In this document: positions 11,709 to 23,372 of the stretch, one piece after another
Position numbering within the stretch: position 1 is the first letter of the stretch
How the letters are laid out: every line of letters begins with the position of its first letter
NCBI GenBank assembly: GCA_037013495.1
Contig: CM072806.1
Coordinates: forward strand, 20,969,501 to 21,033,500
Length of the DNA stretch: 64,000 nt
Direction: 5' to 3'
From: Hippophae tibetana
Lineage: Eukaryota; Streptophyta; Magnoliopsida; Rosales; Elaeagnaceae
Notes under the pieces: generated by a model
Database searches by the model: none
Seen by the model: only the letters and a program-made list of their open reading frames with translations
Told to the model about the DNA's origin: nothing
Program-made: the position numbers and the translations under genes

Positions 11709-13250
11709 CTGTTCACATGGTTGTATTCTAACCATCAGCCTATTTTTGAGTCAAACACAAAACCAAACCTTAATTCTTTATCGTAACCAATAGAAATAGG
11801 AGAAAACCCATATGTTAAGGAAACCACCATGAAGGTGTTTGAACAACCAGTAATTTGCATGGCAACTACCTCTATCCAACTGGGTGAGACTGTTCAGAAT
11901 TATGACTTAAAAAACATTCATTTTTCCATGCTCTCTTCATTTTATCGGTTGAATAATGAAGATTCTTTTTCCTTCATTAAGGACTTATATGCCACAGTTC
12001 AAACCTTTTCCCTCATTATTCTAAACGAGGATCAAGTTAGAATGAGGTGTTTCCCCTACACCTCAAAGGATAAGGCCAAAACTTGATTGATGTCACTCCT
12101 TCTAGGTTCTCTAATGACTTGGGAGGACGTTTACTACAAATTCATAGGAAAATTATATTCTCACCAAAAAAACATCAAAGTTGAGAGCAAATATTATCAC
12201 TTTCTCTCAAATGGAAGGAGAACCATTCCATGAAGCTTGTGATAGGTTCAAAATGTTCCTCACTCAATGCCTTCATCACAACTTCCCTTTGTAGTTGTAG
12301 AACCAATTCTTTTAAGATGGACATACGCACCAATTCCAGATCATTATCGAAAATGCTACCAAAGGGGCTATAGGAGAGAAGACACCCTCAGAGACATACA
12401 ACCTCTTTGATATGGTGGGTGCAAATTCCCAATAGAAAAGCTCATAAGTGAAAAAAGTTTGAGTTCATGAAATCAATTCCAAAAATGAATTTCAAAGACT
12501 ACTTGTTCAATTGACCAAGCAAGATTCACTTATCACTGCACAAACTAACACCAACAATGAACATTGTGGTTTGTGTGGCAATATAGAACATAGTACTGAA
12601 GCCTGTCCATATCAAGAAACTACAACTGGACCTAACACATGTTAATGTTTCGAGAGTATATCAACAGAGACCAAGATTCAACCCCAATTTAAATACCTAT
12701 AATATTGGGTGGATAAATCATGCCAACTTCTTTTGGAGGCAAAACAACCATATTTTTGCCTAAAGCTTAAATCAGCCAGGTAAGAAATTCCACTAGCCCA
12801 TTCCAAGAAGCCTTCCCAGTAAACCAACCCTAGAGGACAACTTGAATTCTTTTATTAAAGTCTGTAGAGATAACCAATCTAAAACCAAATCAACGGTTGG
12901 ACTCTATGGAAGCTTCTATCAAAAAGGTGAAAGTCCAAGTGGAACAGTTGGCTGAGCATTTGCAAAAACAAAGCAAAGACTAACTAAATGGTCAAATTGG
13001 ATCAAATAAATTCAATAAAGAGGAGACATTGAGTTTATCATTCTAAAATCTCTAAGCAACGTCTTACTAGAAAACGATAAATTTTAGTCCTAAGTGAGAG
13101 GTCACCCATTATTGTATTTCCTTTTCTTTTTAGTTTGTTTTGTTTTGTTTTTATTTTAACAACATGTGTAATAAAATTCCAATGAAATAATAAAAATTCA
13201 TTTTTTCCAAAGATTGTGTCCATTCTTTAAATTTATCATTACAAAAAAAA
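11709..13250 (+). mobile_element. Ty3 gag region, first copy (decayed, shortened)
   Basis: Contains a Retrotrans_gag-like stretch (SFIKDLYATVQTF and RMRCFPYTSKDKAK near 11960-12080), then a complete zinc knuckle CGLCGNIEHSTEAC (CX2CX4HX4C, about 12569-12610). It passes without protease or RT into a non-coding tail around 13080-13220 that resembles the 3' non-coding end of plant Ty3 elements. It reads as a copy that lost its pol region. Broken in many places. Confidence 0.68.
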
Positions 13251-13369
13251 TAACTTAGGTTCCCTGTGTTTTTTTCCTTTAAGCCTATACATTTTGTCAA
13301 GTGAGAAATTCTTCTTAGAAAGTTCTACTATTTTTCAATTTAAGAGCTAGATTTTGATACACGAGAGGA

Positions 13370-16037
13370 GTAGGATCAATTTCAACTACAAGTAGCCATG
13401 GGAGATGTTAGAGATAGGTAGAAAATGATGAAGGGCTATGCAATGCAATCATTGGCAATGCAACTTTCGGCATACAATTGCAAGAAGCTACAAGGAACTA
13501 TGAATTGAAAAAGATTCATTATTCTTTGTTGCCTTCCTTTTACAGTATCCCTAATGAAGACCCTTTTGCATTTCATTAGAGAATTCTATGCTATTATTCA
13601 AACCTTTCCACTACAGAGAATTTATGAAGACCAATTTAGGATAAGGTGTTTTCCTTACACCCTCAAGGATAAAGCTTGGTTATGGTTCATTACTCTATAG
13701 CTAGGTTCTCTAAAAACTTGGGAGGCAGTTTATGAAAAGTTTATGGGTAGGTTCTATTTCCATCAAAAGACTGTTGATCTAAGGACTAAGATAGAAACTT
13801 TTTCTCAATTGGATGAAGAACCCTTTCATGAAAATTGGGAAAAATTAAAACTCTTTTTCATTCAACGTACTCATCATAGTTTTCCGTTACAGCTACAGAA
13901 TCATTTTTTATGATGGATTGACACTGCAGAGTCAATACATGATTGATAATGCTGCTAGATAAGTTATGGGAAAAAAGATCACAATGGAAACGTATAGTCT
14001 CTTTGAGCTGTTAGGTTTTAATTCCCAATAAAGAAGTAATAGAAGAAGAAGAGCAGGATTCAATGAAGTTGGCTACGATAATGAGATGACCTTGCAACTT
14101 GCTGAATTGACTAAGCAAGTGCAACTTCTCACTACCCACCAAATGATAAATCAAGAGGTGTGTGAAGTGTGTTTTTTAATTGGGCATGATACTCATAATT
14201 GTTCATATACTTATGATTCTAGAGTGGATGCCGTGGAGGAAGTCAATTCCTTTCAAAGGTATCATCCAAACACTTATAATCACCCTAACCATCATTGGAC
14301 ACCAAATAATTACGAAGTCTACATCCAATGTCAAACACTAAGGGCAAACAAAAACCACACTTACCCATCAAATCAATCGTTTAAGCCAACCTTAGAGGAT
14401 AGCTTGAATGCTTTAATTCAAGTTAGTCACAACAACCAATTGATGAATAATCATCCAAACACTTATAATCACCATAACCATCATTGGACACCAAATAATT
14501 ACGAAGCCTACATCCAATGTTAAACACTAAGGCCAAATAAAAACCAACATTACCCATCAAATCAATCTTTTAAGCCAACCTTAGAGGATAGCTTGAATGC
14601 TTTAATTCAAGTCAGTCACGACAACCAATTGATGAATAATCAAAGGTTGAGCACCATAAAGGCTTCGGTTAAAAGGATTGAAGCTAAAGTTGGGCAACTA
14701 GCTGAACAAATGTAAAGACAAGAACTAGGAAATTTGCTCAGCCAACCTGAATAAGCTAAGGATGTAAGAACCGTTCAAAATGGTAAGGTAGTCAATACTA
14801 GTTTACCTGAAATCTATAAATATCTACCTTGTAGTTGAGCTAACAAAGATGGTGAAATTCTAGTCTTGCAAAAAGGAGAGACAATTGCTAAATTGAAAAT
14901 CCTTTAAAAAAACTCATTAAGGGAGTCACATGACATCCCTAAAATTCAAAAGCCAATAGAACCACACCAGTTATAAGTACCTTTTCCATACCAACTGAAA
15001 TAATTCAAACAAGATAAGCAATTCTATGATCTTTTTAATATGCTTTCTAAAGTAAATATCAATTTACCATTATTATAAGTGACCATGAATGTGCCCTCAT
15101 ATGTTAAGTTTTTCAAAGAGTTGAACACTAAGAAAATGAGGTATGAACGTAATGAGCGAGTAGTAGTATTAGAAATTTCTAGTGTTGTATTTCAGCACTA
15201 ACTTCCTCCTAAGTTGAAAGACCCTTGAAGTTTTATCGTAAATATAACTATGAGGATAGAAAGGTCACTAAAGAAATGCTTGATTTAGGTGCTAGTATAA
15301 ACTTATGCCCTACTCTATATTCTTACAACTCAATTTAGGAGATTTAAAACCAACAACTATATCCCTTCAACATACAGATAGATCTCTTAAGCATTCAAAG
15401 GGAATATTTAAGGATGTGTTGGTACAGGTAGACAAACTGATAATACCTCTTGAATTTATGGTTCTTGATATGAAAGAAAATCCATCCTTGGACAAAGAGC
15501 ACACAATAATGCTTGGTAGACATTTATGACAATTACCAAGACTATTATCGATGTCCAAGTTGGAAATTTGACAATGATAGTCTTAAGAGAGACTATTCAT
15601 TTTAAATTTTTTGATTCATCACATTTTCCTTCAATTTCTACCATCGATGAAATATTCATTATTGACCCTTTGGATAATCTTGTCCAAATCACCTTTTCCC
15701 GAACTAGAATAGAAGACAAGCTTGAAACTATTCTTACACTTGAAGAAGTCGAAGAAGATTTAGATGAGGAAACTAAAGGGTACCTTGAACGATTAGATAG
15801 TGATGAACTAATGACAAAATCTAGTACATTTTAAATCTACCCAATTCCCCATCTAGTAAAAAGGCTAATCCACCTGAACTTGAATTCAAAGACTTACCTA
15901 AACACTTAAAATATGTGTTTCTATGATAAGGAGAAACTTATCCAGGGATAATTTCATCAACCTTGACCAAAACCCAAGAAAAGGAACTTATGAAAGCTCT
16001 TAAGAAGTTTACCCTTGATATCATTCTTGAGCCCAAC
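13370..16037 (+). mobile_element. Ty3 gag-protease region, second copy (decayed, ends before RT)
   Basis: The gag domain at 13430-13920 carries RIRCFPYTLKDKAW-like wording. The zinc knuckle is CEVCFLIGHDTHNC (14164-14205). A proline/asparagine/histidine-rich linker is tandemly duplicated. The aspartic-protease region at about 15270-15530 has MLDLGASINLCP-like and NLGDLKPTTISLQHTDRS wording and ends in IMLGRHL. The pre-RT linker follows at 15840-16030, and the element stops there with no RT, RNase H or integrase. About ten or more breaks. Confidence 0.78.
14262..14639 (+). repeat. Tandem duplication, 2 x 189 bp, in the gag linker
   Basis: 14262-14450 and 14451-14639 are near-identical direct copies (about ten differences by eye). 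The period is 189 bp, exactly 63 codons. It lies within the H/N/P-rich stretch after the zinc knuckle. Confidence 0.92.
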
Positions 16038-16215
16038 TTGAGGGGGAGTATTTAATTAGCCATTGAATTAGTTGTCACTAGTTGTCATTAGATGTTATTA
16101 ATTATCATTAGTTGTAAAGATTAATGTTATTATATGTTATGGTTTGGTTACCCTATTTATATACCATGTACATATACATATCAGATATGAATGAAAATGA
16201 TTGAATTCGTCAAAT
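16038..16215 (+). repeat. Copia-type 3' end fragment: polypurine tract plus partial LTR
   Basis: TTGAGGGGGAGTATTTAATT at 16038 is the familiar polypurine tract and start of a Copia 3' LTR. It is followed by ATTAGTTGTCATTAG-type wording, a TATA-like CTATTTATATACC and CATGTACATATACATATCAG. The fragment ends where LINE sequence begins, with no Copia coding sequence attached. Confidence 0.55.
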
Positions 16216-17400
16216 TTAAGAACCATATCATAAGCCATAGATATATCAGTTGTAAGTGCAAAGAAACCTTTGCTACCTTTCTTAAGGGAGTTCAAATTAT
16301 AAAAGACCTTTTGAGCAATCAAAACATTATCCTAAATTTTTCTACCACCCACAAAAGCTCCATGTTCTTCATAAATCAAACAATTCATTAAAGGCTTAAG
16401 TCTATTCATGATGAATTTAGACAATTTTATAACTAAAATTGGATAAAGCAATTGGCCTAAATTAAATTGGAGACTCAGGTTGCATTACCTTAGGCACAAA
16501 AAGTGCAATAAATGTCTCATTTATAGAATAAAAAAGGTATCCATTGTTGTAATAATGCCTCACAACTAGAACCATATCCTTACCAATCTAATTCCAATGC
16601 TTTTACAAAAGAACTATAAAAACCATCAGCCCTAGAGCTTTAAGTTGCCTCATGCTAAACATAACCTTCCTTACTTCCTCATGAGTCATTTTCTTCAATA
16701 AATTAGAATTCATCATATCAGTAACAACAGATTCCACTATAACCAAACAACGTTTAATTCCCACACAATTTTCTATGTTTACCTTAGCTTTGAAATTCTA
16801 TTGTAAATCCTACTGTGTAATGTTGTACTATGAAAAAAATCTAATATTCTTATCACCATATTACAGTAACTTCAATCTTAACCCTTACCCCCACTAAATT
16901 CCTTCCTTGTTTCTCAACAAATCAATTTGCTTCTTAGTAGCCTTATGTTGATCCCATGTTAAAGAATCATTCATTCCCCTATCAGATAACTTGCTCAGTA
17001 ACTCCCTAATAACTTTTTTTAGGGTTGCCTCTAAGCTGCCTACATCACTACCATAACCTCATTCTGTAAGATCCCAACTTGTGTAGCATACTACCCATAT
17101 TTTCTTTAGAAGCATTCTTAATCCAGCCTTTATCCATAATTTCTCCATCCTTTCCTCTTCCTACCATTTCACTTCATAACTAAAAAATCTCCTACCTTTC
17201 ACCAAACTAGAAACTAGTAACAAAACTAACATGTTATGGTTAGAGAAAGTTAAAGGAGGTACATATACCTTAAGAACATGAAACTTAGTATGATCATCAT
17301 TATTCAACAAGATAGTGTCAATTTTACCGAGTGAAGAAACTACCTTGTGTCTTGACATCTAGCATTTCACAACTATTTACAAATATGCGTAAATTACTGG
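16216..17400 (-). mobile_element. LINE fragment: endonuclease end through start of RT
   Basis: On minus, from 17358: a weak endonuclease end with SNHNMLVLLL (compare SDHxPxxL) and FFSYEVKW; then a linker; then RT N-terminal wording FIALFVPKV (compare LIPKV), FRPIALS (compare FRPISLCN), NRLKPLM, GAFVGGRKI (compare AFVPGRxI), LIAQKVFYNLN and a final AYDMV (compare SKAYDRVEW). It is an L1-type plant LINE broken in several frames. It stops abruptly inside RT at ~16216. Confidence 0.8.
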
Positions 17401-17499
17401 CTCGGTGATGATGAAAGTCATTATGACCTTTCTTCTCATCACTTTTGATCATCTCATTGAAATAATTTTTTCTCTTTTGAGAGAATAATATTTCCAAAC

Positions 17500-20400
17500 T
17501 TGAGCTACAATGATTTCCACGTTTGTTACTAGCTATTACAGTTTGTCAATTGTTTTATTTCAGATTAAGTACACTTGGTTACTATATACACTTGTATAAT
17601 GTATATTTTCTAATATAATTTGATACAAACAAGATTAGATTTCCTCTTAGTGTTCTACTCTTGGTATAGTATCAGAGCCACCATCGGTGAATTCTTACAA
17701 ACAAGCTTTAATGGCTACACCTTCAAGAAACTTAGCTCAACTAAGCAAGTTTGCTATTGAGATTATTCATCAACCTTCTTAGAATGTTGATTCAAGCTTA
17801 AGTTAAACACATTGTGTAATTCCACTAGTTAACATGAATTTCTCGATCAAATTGGGTAGAACTAATTTGCTTTTGTGGCAAGAACAGTTGTTGTCTCTCA
17901 TTTCTATGTATGGTCTTGAAAGGATCATTGATGTTTTGTATCCTATTTTGCTACCTACTATGTCTGAGTCACATATTCTCAATCTTGATTATGAAAATTG
18001 GTCAAGATTGAATGGTATAGTGAAGAGTTGGATTTTCGCTTCTGTTTCCACTAGTGCTTCTATTTGTCTTATTCAAATAGGCATTGCTACTCAGTATTAG
18101 AATGCACATGACAATGCTTTCTCTAGTTTCTCATATTCTTGAGTGATGGATTTTAGAATTCAGCTTCAAATTGTACAAAAAATGAACCCACTATTGATGA
18201 TTATTTGATGAATATCAAATCAATTTCAGATCACTTATTTCCAATAAATAAGGTAGTTGAAGATCATGATTTGATCTTGTGTGCAATTTGAGGTTTGGAT
18301 CTCGTTATAATACATTTATCAAGTTTCTCTTGATGAGGCCTAGTCATCTTACTTTTTATGAGTTTCAAAACTTGCTTATGCAAGATGAACGCATAATTGA
18401 GCATCATTCATAACTCTATGATCATACTGAGTCACTTCAGGCTCATATGGATGTTTTTTCCTTCAAATGACCTTCAACTACATATGATCTTTCCACATAT
18501 CCACCAAGTAGGCCAAATTGGAATATACATGATTTCCTTCAATAGAATTCTCATAATGTTGGAAAGCCACTAAATCTTCCTAATTTTGGTAAAGGCAAGA
18601 AGACTTTTACTTCTTTTGGGCCATCAATTCCATCTAGTAATAGACTTATATGCTAGATTTATAATAAGCTGAGACACATTACAAATAAGTGTTTCAATCT
18701 TCAAGATATTCTCTCTATAAAGCTTGGTCAGCCTTATATTTTTATTACTTAAGTCTCTTTATCTACGAGTCATTTAGACCCTTCTTCACCAGCCATAAAT
18801 CAATAGTTTCTTGACTCTGGTGCAAATTATCACCTGACTAGGAATGCCTCCAACCTACAATAGATCCAACCATATAATGTTCAAGGAAATTTGACAGTAG
18901 GTAATGGCCAATCTCTACCTATACATCATCTCGTTTCTAGCATTCTTAATGTTGACAAATGTTCTCTTAATCTCAATAATGTTTTGCACACATCTTAAGT
19001 GTCCAAAATTTACTTTCTTTAAAAAAATATGTAATGATTATAATTTCAGTGTTGAGTTTAATGCTAAATATTTCTGTGTTAAGACGACACAAAAAAAGAC
19101 AATTCTCACTAAAGGACTTATTTGTGATGGTCTCTACACCTTACACAATATCTTTGGAGCCTCTTTTGCATCATCTACACTCTCTTCTATTGGTAATTCC
19201 ATTTTTTCTATTTCTTCTTGTTTTGATATTCAACAATTGTTGCCTTCTATTTGTGCAAATGTAGCTACATTTGATATTCTTCATAAGAGATTAGTAAATG
19301 CTTTAGATTCTATGGTTAAAAGGTATTAGCATAGTATGGCCTAAGTACTCCTATACATACAAATAAAGACCCTTATACCATGTATGATTTAGCAAAGGCA
19401 CACAAACTTTCTTATTTTTCAAAACATGTTTTAGCTACACATGTATATGATCTTGTTTACATGGATCTTTGGAATTCTCCAGTTTTATCCAACAATGGTT
19501 CAAAGTATTTCTTGCTTATTGTTGATTATTACACTAGATTTATGTGAATCTATTTTCTCCATACCAAATATCAAGCTCAATCTATTTTAATGTCTTTTAT
19601 GCAAATGGTTGAAAGGAATTTTTTTTAAAACTCAAACAAGTCCAAATTGATGAAAGAGTGGAGTTTTACTTTCTCACTCGGCTGTAAACTATAGGTCTTA
19701 TTCATAGAATTACTTTCCCTCACACCTCTAAACAAAATGGTTTGGTGGAAAGTAGAAATAACGAGTTATTGAAAAAAGACTTACTCTATTATTTTAAAGT
19801 TTTATTCATCAGAGTTTTTGGACTTATACTTTTCGAGTAACAATCTATACTATCAATAGAATACCTTGTCTTGCTATAAGACAAGTTACCATATTATAAT
19901 TTTCTTATGGTGTTTGAATCATTATGATTTCCATGTCTTCATTCGTTTAATAAAAATAAAATGCAACCCAAGTCATATGTTTATTTATGTCGTAGTTATG
20001 CTCCTCAGTAAAAGGGTTATCTTTGTCTATTTCCAGTAAAAAGATTCTCACTTTTTGTCATGTCATTTTCCATGAAAACACTTTTCCTTTTACTGGCCTT
20101 TCTTTTCATCAACCTAGTACACCAGTTGACATTGTTCATGTTTTTCTTCCTTCTCATGTGTCAAATAGTTCTAATCACTCTATTGACTCCAGAACACTCA
20201 CAAGTTCTTTTTCATAAGCTGCTCCAAATGGTGTTTCTAGTCACCCGTTGGTTTCCAACATAACTTCTCTCATACCCTTTTTGCCTATTGTTGAGTCTTT
20301 ATCTGTTACACTTCACACTTCTCAACTTGATCTTTCTAGCAATACCTCTCGACCTGATCTTCCTAACTTCTCTTCACCTCATACTTCTAATGTTTTTCTT

Positions 20401-21970
20401 CTTGATATTTTTTTCCATAATACATGAAATTGAAAACAACTCTCATTCACATGCATTTTCTTTTGGTCATACTAATAAACACTCTATGGTCACTAAATCC
20501 AAAACAGGTGTTTTCAAACTATAAATGTTATCTTATAGTGTTATTTCTACTATCATACTTCTTAAACCCTCTTATTATGAAGCGGCTAAAAGTATTTCTT
20601 AATGGAAGAAAGCAATGCAACTTGAGTTAAATACTTTGGTTAAAAACCACACATGGCCTTTGGTTCTTAAACCAAAAGGTTATAGACCTATTACGTATAA
20701 ATTAGTGTATCGAGTTAAGCTCAAGTGTGATAGTAATTTGGATAAGTATAAGTCATATGTGATGTCTTAAGGTTACAAAAAAAATATGGAGTTGATTACT
20801 CAGAGCCTTTCTATCATGTGGTTAAACCATAAATTAATCGAATGGTTCTTACAATTTATTTAACTTTTGAATGGGATATCAAACAACTTGATGTAAATAA
20901 TGCTTTCTTAAATAAGGAGCTTGAAGAAAAGGTCTATATGTATCAACCAAAAGGCTTTGAAGATAAATATTCTTCTGATTATTTTTGCAAGCTCAACAAG
21001 GCACTCTATGGCCTTAAATAAGATCTTAGAGTATGGTTTTAGAAGTTGTTTTCTACTTTTACTACTCTTGGTTTTGAGCATTCAAAGGCTAACAATTCTA
21101 CGTTTTTTTCAAAGGTATGGCACATATATAGCTATTGTTCTCATTTATGTTAATGACATCATACTTATAGGTAGTGATAATGCCTATCTTAAACAACTTA
21201 CTGTCTTGTTTAGCTATTCTTTTGTACTAAAGGAGCTTGGTAAGTTAAGTTTCTTTCTTGGCATGGAAATTCAAAGGACTAATGGTGTCTTATATATGAA
21301 TCAACACAAGTATATTGTTGATTTGCTACTAAAATATGGTCTTGACTCTACCAAACCTGTTTCTACTCCAACGACCTCTAGTGTGCCATTTTCCAAATTT
21401 GATGGTACTGTTTTGGCTAATGGAACTCAATATAGATAGAATGTGGATGCATTGCAATATTGTGTGTTTAATAGGACCGATATTGCTTTTGTTATGAATA
21501 AGTTGTGCCAATTTATGCACGAACTATTAATGTTCATTGGTTTATAACTAAATGCATGTTAAGATACCTAAAAGGGACAATGCATAATGGTGTCACTTTG
21601 CACAAGACTATGGATTTCACCCTCATTGGTTTCTCAAAATTTGATTGGGAAATATGTCTTGATGATAGAAAGAGTACCATTGCATATTGCATTCTCTTTT
21701 GTGATAGCTTGGTATTTTGGTCTTATAGCAAAGCAAAAAGAAGTTGCTTGTTCTTACACAGAGATGGAATATCGACCATTGGCTAATGCATGTGTTAAGC
21801 TACTTTGGCTTCAATCAATTCTTATTAAATTGTATATCTCACTTTCAAGTGCCACCATTTTGTTATGTGACAATATGGTGCTAAGTGCCAATCCCATTCA
21901 ACATGATAGAATGAAGAAAGTTGACCTTGATTGGTATTTTGTTCTTAAATTTTTTCACATCCTACGTTTT
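17500..21970 (+). mobile_element. Copia LTR retrotransposon, broken, plus strand
   Basis: A primer-binding-like TATAGTATCAGAGCC at ~17661 follows a probable 5' LTR of uncertain start. Then come gag (MNFSIKLGRTNLLLWQEQ at 17834), a very decayed protease and GAG-pre-integrase (about 18800-19330), integrase (about 19350-19960, HTSKQNGLVES-like wording), RT (about 20690-21440, with IYVNDIIL and LGMEIQRTNGVLYMNQ) and RNase H (about 21500-21960, ending DWYFV). The body stops there, and no matching 3' LTR is recognised. More than ten breaks; old. Confidence 0.85.
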
Positions 21971-22780
21971 AAATCCACTTACTATTTTTTCTTATAATTT
22001 AGTTTAATTTTTTTTAATTTTCACACTTTTGAACTCTCTAATTTTCTTTGTAATTTTATATTTTTTTAATTATTTACTTTAATAGTTTCAATTTTTTGTT
22101 TTGTTTTGTTTTATTTTTTATAATTTTTGAAGTTTAATTTCAAGTTAAAAGAATAAAAATGTTTAATTAATTGTATCATAATAAATAATTAATGTATATA
22201 TGTGAAAGAATTTAAGAATATAATTTAATATTTTTAATAAAAAATCAATCTCATAAAATACATAAATTTAAATTTATTAATTAATACTTTGTAAACATAA
22301 GTTTCATATCATGATTTTTTTTCTTCTCAATTTACTTCTTTTCGGAGTCATTAAAAGATAAGATTAAAAAATATAAGATTTTTTTATTGATGAGATTAAA
22401 AATAAAATTAAATAATTTTAAGGAGTTATTTTAAAAGCTCTTCATCGGGAAAAAAGAGAGAAGAATAAGTGATAATGAAAGCAAACTTGGAAAAGAAAAA
22501 GAGAGGCAAGGACGGGTGAAAAGAAGAGCTTTGAGAACGATGGTTTACTTTGTTTCAATTTTTTGAATTTTTTTTATTCATTTCCTAATCAGTACTGTGT
22601 TGCTTTACTAAATCTATTCCCGACCAACTTGTCAAAATTTTCTTGGAATTTATTATAAAATTGTATAAAAAGTGGTTTTGCCGTATAATATTAGCCTTTA
22701 TTTTAGAGAAAATGAATAATATGATTCATCTCTTGGTATTTGAAATGTTCGAATCATGACTCCCGACTTTAAAGACCTTA
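21971..22780. other. AT-rich spacer and promoter region upstream of the F-box/kelch gene
   Basis: No coding potential on either strand. Base composition becomes less AT-biased from about 22440, with a GA-rich stretch (22450-22540), consistent with approaching the F-box gene's promoter. No specific element can be defended. Confidence 0.4.
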
Positions 22781-23372
22781 AATCACATCTTGGTTTAAGC
22801 CTTTTCAGCTTCAGATGCCGCTTTGAATCGACTCCGACTTCGATTTCACACTCGATTCATGGATTTGTTGTAGCTCTGTCATTTTCCGGGTAAAATATGT
22901 AAGCTTTATTCTTTCATTGTTTAACACTTTTATTGTATTGGGTTCTGAATTTTTTTCGAGAAGGCGTTTTATTATTATGAAATCGGGTTTTTATGATATT
23001 TTGAGATTATCAAAAGTAGTTGATTCGAAATGTCGGTTTTTCCGGAGTTCTTCTTCTTTCCATTTGCCTTACATAACTGTGATGTCAAATTGTTGAGGAT
23101 TAATTCGCAGTTCATCTGTTCATTAGTTTTTATTTTTTTCGTCACCTATATGTGGTAGAAGAGTTGGCTGTTTGAATTTATGCCTTTTCTAAATTTAGGG
23201 TTTGGTTGTTTCTGGATGACCTTGAAAATATCTTTGGGTGAAATTTAAACATCCCTCTTTAGTGGCCCATATTTATGCCTTCACTTTTGTCAGGTTCTTT
23301 CAGTTTTTGACGAAACCAAACAGATGGTTATGAGGCAGCGAAAGAGTTAAATGTTTTTACTTAGAATACAGA
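22781..23372 (+). promoter_or_regulatory. Probable 5' leader of the F-box/kelch gene, with a leader intron
   Basis: A plausible leader intron runs from ATAT|GTAAGC near 22898 to TTTGTCAG near 23293. A short upstream reading frame of eight codons (ATGGTTATG...TAA, about 23323-23349) lies just before the chosen start. Exact boundaries are inferred. Confidence 0.4.
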
